DNA of 64,000 nt, from positions 107,257,447 to 107,321,446 of the forward strand of contig CM061920.1 of NCBI GenBank assembly GCA_031002005.1, read 5' to 3'. The position numbers were made by a program, and so were the translations under genes. The notes under the pieces are model-generated. The model had not been told where the DNA came from. It ran no database searches and was given only the letters and a program-made list of their open reading frames with translations. Positions 57,311-64,000 of the stretch are shown piece after piece. The number at the start of each line of letters is the position of its first letter. Positions within the stretch are counted from its first letter, which is position 1. The DNA comes from Vandiemenella viatica. Lineage: Eukaryota; Arthropoda; Insecta; Orthoptera; Morabidae.

Positions 57311-58166
57311 CAGGGCGTTCGCCGGAAAACGCTACCCTCCCAGTCTGTTGCCGTCGGCAACTTGCTCGGGCAGACGGGCCAGCAGCTCCCGCCACACGGC
57401 ACCGTGAATCACCGCACTGTTTAACACCTCCGCTGCCCCAACAGTGCAGTGCAGTGACCCTTACATTGTTAAGAACGGTTTCTTTGCATTGTAGCTAGTT
57501 TGTGACTTCAGTCTCTTATTAATCAGTGTTGTGAATAAACGTTTCTTCGCGGTTTGGCTGATTTGGGGCTTCATACTCTTACTAATCTGTACCGTGTTTG
57601 AGTGTGAGTAAAATTATGGTACGTTACAGTTTGCAACAAAGAATATTTCTCTACGATACATATGTGAAGAAGAAGTCGTTTAAAAAGTGTCGCAGTAAAT
57701 TTCGTCGCGAATTTCCTGGCGCTTTACTGCCAGCTAAATCAACAATTCTGCGTCTGGTTAAAAAAGTAAGAGAAACGGGTTCATTTTTTAACAAAAAGAG
57801 ACTGTCGGTCAACCGTATTCTCACAGAGGAGAAAATTGACGATACCGCTTTTCGACTAGAACAGTCACCCAAAAAATCATTAAGTCAGTTAGGGCAGCGT
57901 GTGTCTCGAAAAATGTTCAGAAGATGTGAAATGTGCATTACACAAGAGGGTCAACACTTCCAGCATCTTTTATAAGGTAAGCTAATGAATTACGTCACAT
58001 TTAAATGCTTAGCACATACAAGTTTATGAAGTTTATGAAGCGTAATTATTATGAAATAGTCCGCGGCCGACGGTCGAACAATGCCGGAAGATGAGCGCTC
58101 GCTCGCCGGGAGCAGTTTCTTCCTTGTAGCGCTAACAGTGGGTTGCGTTTCCCGGCGAACGCCCTG
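57311..58166 (+). mobile_element. Mariner-type internal-deletion derivative
   Basis: Termini CAGGGCGTTCGCCGG(A/G)AAACGC in inverted orientation, flanked by TA at 57309-57310 and 58167-58168. 856 bp. The LINE 3' UTR continues on both sides, which fixes the boundaries. It encodes only the ends of a transposase (next entry). Confidence 0.85.
57598..57975 (+). CDS. Truncated mariner transposase (HTH DNA-binding half fused to the extreme C-terminus)
   Basis: 125 codons, uninterrupted. The likely start is the ATG at 57598 or the internal one at 57616 (MVRYSLQQRIFLYDTY). Residues ~7-65 form the DUF4817-type helix-turn-helix domain found in arthropod mariner transposases (FKKCRSKFRREFP, STILRLVKKVRETGSF). 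After ~residue 105 the frame passes into CITQEGQHFQHLL, which matches the usual last residues of this transposase group ('CIE..GGHFEHLL'). The DDE/D catalytic domain is therefore deleted precisely and in frame. The product could bind the terminal repeats but not cut; a repressor role is inference. Confidence 0.75.
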   Translation: MSVSKIMVRYSLQQRIFLYDTYVKKKSFKKCRSKFRREFPGALLPAKSTILRLVKKVRETGSFFNKKRLSVNRILTEEKIDDTAFRLEQSPKKSLSQLGQRVSRKMFRRCEMCITQEGQHFQHLL

Positions 58167-58316
58167 TACTAATATATAAATTATTGTTAGTTCCTTATAG
58201 TTGTTGTTGTTTTTTTTGACATTACAATGATTAAAATCCTTTCAATTAACTAGTTTTTCACATCTAAATTTTATATTAGCTGACTTTACAAAGTTACTTA
58301 GCAACCTTGTATATGG

Positions 58317-61300
58317 TCACGTTGTTACCGTGCAATAGACAGCTAATGCTTGTTGGGAGAGGTATTCCATAGTTGACGAATTGTTTATAAATCTTTGTCG
58401 ATGTTGTTTATATTTAGGGCATGGAAACACTACGTGATTAATATCCCCTATTTCTGCTCTATTGCAATCACAAATATCAGTATTTAGGATGTGTATCCGA
58501 TGTAAATGCTGGGGGAATAAACCATGGTTAAAGCGCATTCTAATTATAGTGGAAATGACGCCTCTATGATCCGGAAAGTTGAAGAACCATGGGCGGGATG
58601 GTATTCGGGGTTGAATCGATCCATAATGATGTCCCTTCCTGCTTTTGCTGGAGTCCCATTCAGTTTGCCATTTGTTTAGAGCCTTGGTTTTTATTTTGAA
58701 GAGGTAGTCAGTGTACGGAAGCTGGATATCTAAGGTGTCTCCTATTCTAGCGGCTGTCTTTGCCATTTGATCCACTGTTTCGTTATCCGGAACCCCTGCA
58801 TGTGCTTTTAGCCAAAGGAAGTTTATGGATTTATTTCTTCTGGACAATTCTAGATATGTCTCCACAATCTTAACTATTAATTGATTGGTTTTCTTGCCCA
58901 AAAATTTTCTTGGATGGAGTTCAGTACGCTAAGCGAGTCAGAGATTATTAAAAAAACTCGTCTCAGTCAATGTCAAGCTGTGCTCAAGTGCTCTTAATAT
59001 AGCGATGGCTTCTGCCGTATAAATTGATGTATTTGATGGTAATTTATACTTTTCTTGTTACTTGGTCCTCGGGCAATAAAAGGCGCAGCCTACTCCATCC
59101 CCTGAGTCTATTTTGGATCCGTCCGTATAGATAAAAAACGAATAATTCCAATTGTCCTCCAGGTATTTCCTTACTGCTTGTTTGTAGGTGACATGTTGGT
59201 TGGTCTCAGGAGTTATGTAATATATTGGTATCTGTACCATGCTAGTGCTGGAATAATACTCATATGGGGGAAATATCTTCGTTGGAATAATTCTGTCTGC
59301 CAATTTTTCCCACTCTCTGTAACTGTGGAGGACTTCAGCCAGTCTATGACGCTCTGTGATGTATCCATGGTTATACAAAGCTTTGCATTTCGAGATAATT
59401 GGATGATTCCTGTATGCTAGCCTTTCCAGAATATATTTACTAGCCAGCCAGTTTCGTCTGATATTCAGGGGCATCTCCCGAGCTTCAGTCAGTAGGGCGT
59501 TAGTGGGAGTCGATCTCATGGCTCCCAGACAGGTTCGTATACAGCTGTATTGGAGTTTGTCCAGCTTGGAAAGGGTTCGAGTATTTGCGTTGCCGTATAG
59601 AATGCTTCCATAATCTATTTTAGATCGAATTAAGGCTCTGTATATTGTTAAGAGGGTGTTGTGATTTGCACCCCACCATACCCATGTTACGCTTCGTATA
59701 ATGTTCAGAGCTGGGTTACAGGAATTAACTATTTGAGTAATGTGGGGAATCCAACTGAGTTTGGAGTCCAGCACTAGACCCAGGAAGCGAACATTGGATT
59801 TAACTGTAAATGAGTAGATTCCTATTCTGACTGATCTGATTTCGTTAAGATCTAATCGATTTCTGGTGAATATTATCACTGAGGACATTTCCGTTGAGAT
59901 TTGTAGCCCATTCCGTTTGAACCATTTGTCCATGTTCATCATCATAATTGTTAGGTTGGATAACGCTTCCTCCATTGTAGCCGCCATACAATATATACAG
60001 ATGTCATCCGCATATTGGAGAATTCGGGTGTTTGGATTAACTACTCTTTCCAAATCCCATGTGTATTAAATATATAATAGTGGACTCAGAATAGCCCCTT
60101 GAGGTAGTCCTGTATAGAGTTTTCTTGGTCCTATGGTATGATCCCTGTATCGTACGAAGATTGTTCTTTCCCCCAACAGGGTGTTAATGCCATACACTAG
60201 CCTCTCTGGAAGCCCCAATCTTTTTAATTTTTCCATTAGGATAGTGATTTGCACATGATCATAAGCCGAACAAATGTCTAGAAACAGAGAGACCGTACAG
60301 TTTTTTCTTTTAAAAGAATCACTGATAACCGTTGTCAAAATAGTTAAATTATCTATTGTCCCTCTCCCTTTGCGAAATCCAAACTGTGATTGAGGCAGTA
60401 AATCGTTCGCCTCTAACCACCATTCCAGGCGGTTCTTAATCATTCTCTCTAGAGTCTTCCCTACGCACGATGATAAAGCTATTGGCCTATACGAAGCCTG
60501 TAGTAGTGGATTTTTTCCTGGTTTTAAGACCGGTAAAATCACCTGTGTTGTCCAATCCTCCATTAACTCATTTTTGTCTTGTTTCATTGAAAATGTGGAG
60601 AAGTAAATCTCTGGCTTCTGACGGCAAATTTGTAAGCATTGGATAATGGATATTGTCAATTCCCGGGGATGTGTTCAGGTTTGTTGATAAGGCTTTTTCT
60701 AGTTCTATTCTAGAGAAAGGGGTCATCATTGGATGAGAGTGTTCCTCTTCCGATTCAGGTATGCTCATCGGAGCTGTAATGCATGAGGATGGTGTTATCC
60801 TATCTGCAAATTCTTCCAACCAGACCGGGTCAGCTTCTACAGGTCGATTTGAGTTTAATTTTTTTTAATGCTCTAATTTTCTTCCAAACGTCTGAAATGC
60901 TTGTATCCTTATTTATGCCGTTGCAGTATTTAATCCATTCCTCTTTCTTCCGCCGTTTTAGAATTTTTTTTGTCTGAGCATCCACCCGCTTATATTCGAA
61001 ATAACTTTCGAGCGTCTGTACTTTACGATAACTACTCAGGGCCAACCTACGTTTTTCTACTGTTTTGGAGCATTCTGAATCCCACCAGAACACTTTGTAT
61101 TTTTTGCTATTTTCAGTAGTTTTACGGCGAGGAATCGACTTCATCGCCGCCCTATTTATAATTGATATCAGAGCGTCGTAAGAATCCTTTACAGATAGAT
61201 TAGGATTAAGATTGGCTAATTCCTCTGAGATGACCTTTCTGTACGTAGACCACGAGGCTTCCTGGATACGCCAGGGACTACTAGCATGATATCTAGTTTA

Positions 61301-61971
61301 ATCGGGTTTAATTCCATTCCTATTGTTATATAAATTGGGAAATGATCCGATCCCAATGTATATCTTTTTGTTTCCCATTTATCTACCGCGTGGAAATTTG
61401 GTGAGGCTATAGAAATGTCTACCGATGTTGGGCGTCTGTAGGGAGTCGGAATTAGTGTGGGTGAGCCATCATTTAAAATGACTAGATTATAGTCTTCTAT
61501 AGAATTTAATAATGATCTTCCGTCTGCGTCCGATGTGTCATTGCCCCAAGCAGTATGGTGGGCGTTAAAATCACCACAGATCAGAAACGGGGTACGAAGT
61601 GACGCCCACAATTGGTTCCATTCGTTACAGCTGACCCTCACATGTGGTGGTTTATATAGTGATAATATAGTGTAGGCACCCGTAGGTGTTACTATTTCCG
61701 CGGCTACAGCCTGTACTTCTTTTACGTCCCATTTTATCTGTATTTGTTGGAAAGAAATGTTTTCCTTTATTAAGAGTGCCGCGCCTCCCTTTCCGTCAGT
61801 TCTATCTTCCAGGATGATGTTATATCCCCTGAAATGGATAGGGGCATGTGGCTTAAACCAGGTTTCACTGATAGCTGCTACTGTTACGTTGTTGCCGAGC
61901 AATTCCTTAGATAGGATGTCTTTATTGGCAATAGCAGATCAAGCGTTCCATTGCATAAGTTTTATCGCCAT
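58317..61971 (-). pseudogene. LINE ORF2: endonuclease, reverse transcriptase, RNase H (disabled)
   Basis: The ATG at 61971 opens ORF2, but an in-frame TGA follows ten codons later. Endonuclease (to 61216): SETWF, GDFNAHHTAWG, SVDISIAS and LGSDHFPI are present, so the catalytic motifs survive. Linker frame 61144-60830; a shifted frame 60819-60568 with the SPGIDNI block. Reverse transcriptase 60659-60066: LKPGKNP, SYRPIALSSCVGKTLERM, FGFRKGRGT, LDICSAYDHV, GLPQGAILSPLL; a stop at 60064-60066 separates it from QYADDICIY (catalytic YADD) in 60053-59058. RNase H begins FFIYTDGSK and continues, after stops near 59058 and 58902, with WLKAHAGVPDNETVDQMAK and a CDC...HVVFPCPKY zinc-type C-terminus. 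At least five disabling lesions. Confidence 0.85.
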
Positions 61972-62151
61972 AGGAAGTAGAGAGAGTATTCGGTTCTTTA
62001 GTTGATTCCTGCTAGGTTGGTAAGAAGGTGACGAAGTGGGTCGAGTTGGGAGGTATCAGATGGAGCTGCTTGACATTCTTGAATCATGTTCAGGATAATT
62101 TGCAATATCTTCTCTATGAGTGCTACTTTTTCGGGTAAGGGGGACTTTTCC

Positions 62152-63821
62152 TTATACTGGGGTTGAGGAGGGTGTGATAGGTGTTATTGGTATATGATGG
62201 GCTACATACATTCTTTGGTAAACAGGAGGGTAATTGGAATTTTGTGCTTTTGGGGTTGCTGGCCTTTGCTTGTTGCGGCCGACGGTAGTAGTAGTATATA
62301 TCGGTTGGTTTGGAGAGAGCACTTTACTTTGGTGACGAGACTCTTGATTTTGTTGGATAGGGATCATAGGACAGTTTTGGAAAGCATTTGTTGAGGCTAA
62401 ACTAGGTGGCTGCACTGCAATTGGAGAGAGCGGGGGGAATTGCTTTGCGTCGTAATAGAGCGGAGCGGCGCTGGCTGCCTGCGAATATGTATGACGATGG
62501 GTGGGATACCAGTTCGGCGTGGGAGAGGCTTTATTATGGGCCGCTGCCTCACGTGCTTTTTGTTGTTGAACTATTACGGGACATATTCTGTCATTGGATA
62601 AATGAGGACCGTGACAATGCACACATTGTGGATCAGCTGTGCTGGCACACGTCTCCATAGTATGTGGGCCTCCGAACTTATTGCAGCGGGGAGCGCTGCG
62701 GCATTGAGTTATACGATGGCCAAATCGTAAACAATTATCACAGACGAGAATTTGTGGGACGTGAGGTTCGACTGGGCAACGTGCTCCAAAGATTGCTATG
62801 TGGTCCGGGAGGGATTGTGATCTAAAAGTGATCATGCATATTGGTATCGGTATTCTCCTATCATTATTTTGGTATGAGTTCTTCTTGGTAAACCGTTTAA
62901 CTGCGATAACTGGGTAAGGGCTTTCTATCGCCTGTAGGATTTCTTCTTCTGACAGGGAGGTGTCTACGTCCCTGATAATACCTTGTTTGTTTATCAAAAA
63001 ATTTGGAATGAATGCTTCTAAGTTTCTGTCCTTGAAAACTGTAGATTGAACCAACAAGTTAGCAGAGGCTGCTGAACTGGTTTCGATTTTTAACCTATTT
63101 CTCCAGGCCGCTACGATATTAATGATGTCATGCTTCTGTGCTGGGCTATGTGTATAAAGAAGTTTCCCTATTGACATGGGGTGAAGTCTACCAATATTTT
63201 TATCCACACTTTCCACAAAGACTAAGTATGGACTCGTGTCTGTGCGGCTATATCGGTTATTCTTACTTCTGTCTTTATTGGAATTTAAGTTGGGGCTTGG
63301 CAACTGGGGGACACTATTTTGGTTAGTAGAGTTCCGATTGTTCGATACTATACTTTGAACTCCTTCACAATCCGCGTGAATGCTTGTGATATCCATGCTC
63401 GTACCCTCGTTTGATGTGGTTTGGGTTGGATCACGGCTATCATATTGATGATCTAATTCTGCGGCTGAAGTAGTTGAGTAGAACACCACTGATGACATGG
63501 TTGCTAACTCCTGGGGCACACTCACTGGATTGTTTAATGTTTCAGTGGACATTTCCTCGTTCGGTAGCTCAGTAGGGTTTCCCTCTATTCGAGAACTTTT
63601 AGCAGTTCTTCCGAATTTACATTGTTCAACACTGCGATCGAGGGGCAACTTGCAGAAGCAGCGTCGTTACCTGGGAAGTTGAGCGGTTGAAGATGAAATG
63701 GCTGTGGCTGGATTCCTTGTTGGAAGTGCATCATCGGCGGGGCTGAAGAGGCCGTTTCTGGAAAATAACACGGCTGCAGTGCCGCGTTGAATATTTGCCC
63801 CGTGTCTGGAGGCTCTTCCAT
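62152..63821 (-). pseudogene. LINE ORF1 (gag-like RNA-binding protein), one frameshift
   Basis: The start is the ATG at 63821; that frame runs to 63585, and the main 498-codon frame (63648-62152) takes over, so a single frameshift lies in 63585-63648. The C-terminal half has three zinc-knuckle units: CDNCLRFGHRITQC is a good CCHC; in CNKFGGPHTMETC the second Cys is Phe; CVHCHGPHLSNDRIC is the third. The N-terminal half is Ser/Thr/Asn-rich, the far C-terminus Pro/Gln-rich. Role: binds element RNA for the ribonucleoprotein. The ORF1-ORF2 gap is 180 bp. Confidence 0.8.
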
Positions 63822-64000
63822 GTTAGGGCACGGCCCAGGCTCTCAGTGGATGCTAAGTATTGAAGCCTAGTTTTGTATAACTTTAGACAATTCAAATTTT
63901 ATACACACTTCACTGCACTGACGGACTGTCAGTTCACTTGACTGTTTACGAGACTGACTAAGCTCCGGAACACGGAAGTGATCGCTATGAGCGCATCAGC
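63822..64000 (-). other. 5' UTR of the I-group LINE
   Basis: Non-coding sequence upstream of the ORF1 ATG, containing several CAGT/ACTGAC phrases. I-type elements use internal promoters located in this region; the window ends before the element's 5' end can be recognised. Confidence 0.5.

Larger units (their letters stand above)
57051..64000 (-). mobile_element. I-group non-LTR retrotransposon (LINE), defective, runs off the window
   Basis: On the minus strand the order is 5' UTR (from the window edge), ORF1 gag (63821-62152), ORF2 with endonuclease, reverse transcriptase and RNase H (61971-58317), 3' UTR, two AATAAA signals (57060-57075) and a poly(A) tail (57051-57062). A mariner derivative interrupts the 3' UTR at 57311-58166. 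ORF1 with CCHC knuckles, an APE endonuclease and a C-terminal RNase H together point to the I superclade. Without the nested element about 6.1 kb is present. Because the 5' end may lie past 64000, the target duplication could not be checked. Confidence 0.85.

Noticed and set aside
1..64000. CRISPR arrays, operons, Shine-Dalgarno sites, bacterial mobile elements
   Set aside because: Sequence is clearly eukaryotic; no short regularly spaced direct repeats with unique spacers occur.

Overview
This window looks like nuclear DNA from a large-genome arthropod, most likely an insect. It is AT-rich, almost empty of host genes, and packed with non-LTR, LTR, hAT, Tc1/mariner and SINE elements in many states of decay. 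The recurrent tRNA-derived SINE reminds me of large-genome (polyneopteran-type) insects, but I cannot name a species. No operons, bacterial genes or CRISPR arrays are present.

Layout. 1-2081: array of a ~0.52-kb degenerate tandem repeat, with a TA-flanked near-perfect hairpin inside it. 2.1-9.4 kb: intron-like AT-rich DNA with SINEs, non-LTR scraps and one candidate exon on the minus strand. 9489-9806 (minus): the best host-gene signal, a GC-rich exon that appears to encode the N-terminus and first membrane helix of a TMEM198-like protein. 10439-11134: decayed mariner. 12045-14453: a second ~0.52-kb array, interrupted by a 910-bp CACTG-ended element.

15612-25386: the most striking object, a 9.8-kb foldback element. 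Its two inverted arms (5,835 and 3,827 bp, almost identical where they align) surround a 113-bp unique spacer and are bounded by a perfect 6-bp target duplication. The arms are built partly of ~487-bp tandem units. They carry three subterminal AAGATGGCCGCC repeats, a TGACGTCA palindrome and a tRNA-like pol III box pair. No transposase or Polinton gene is visible.

25.4-47.5 kb: graveyard of smaller elements, including two hAT MITEs, a complete but dead 3.27-kb hAT with 8-bp target duplication, several LINE fragments, a jockey-like gag fragment, SINEs, a ~188-bp satellite and a pair of related ACGTGG-type MITEs. 47852-52605: young LTR retrotransposon (two 726/734-bp LTRs, 4-bp duplication) that encodes Gag and an aspartic protease but no reverse transcriptase or integrase; its gag is interrupted by a 74-nt insertion with the hallmarks of an intron. 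57051-64000 (minus): an I-group LINE with gag, endonuclease, reverse transcriptase and RNase H, broken by several stops and frameshifts. Its 3' UTR is split by an 856-bp mariner deletion derivative that still has an intact ORF for the DNA-binding half of the transposase.

The elements therefore show nesting and relative age: old SINE/LINE scraps, then the I-like LINE, then the mariner inside it; the foldback element and the LTR element look young. All identifications come from reading the sequence; no database search was run.
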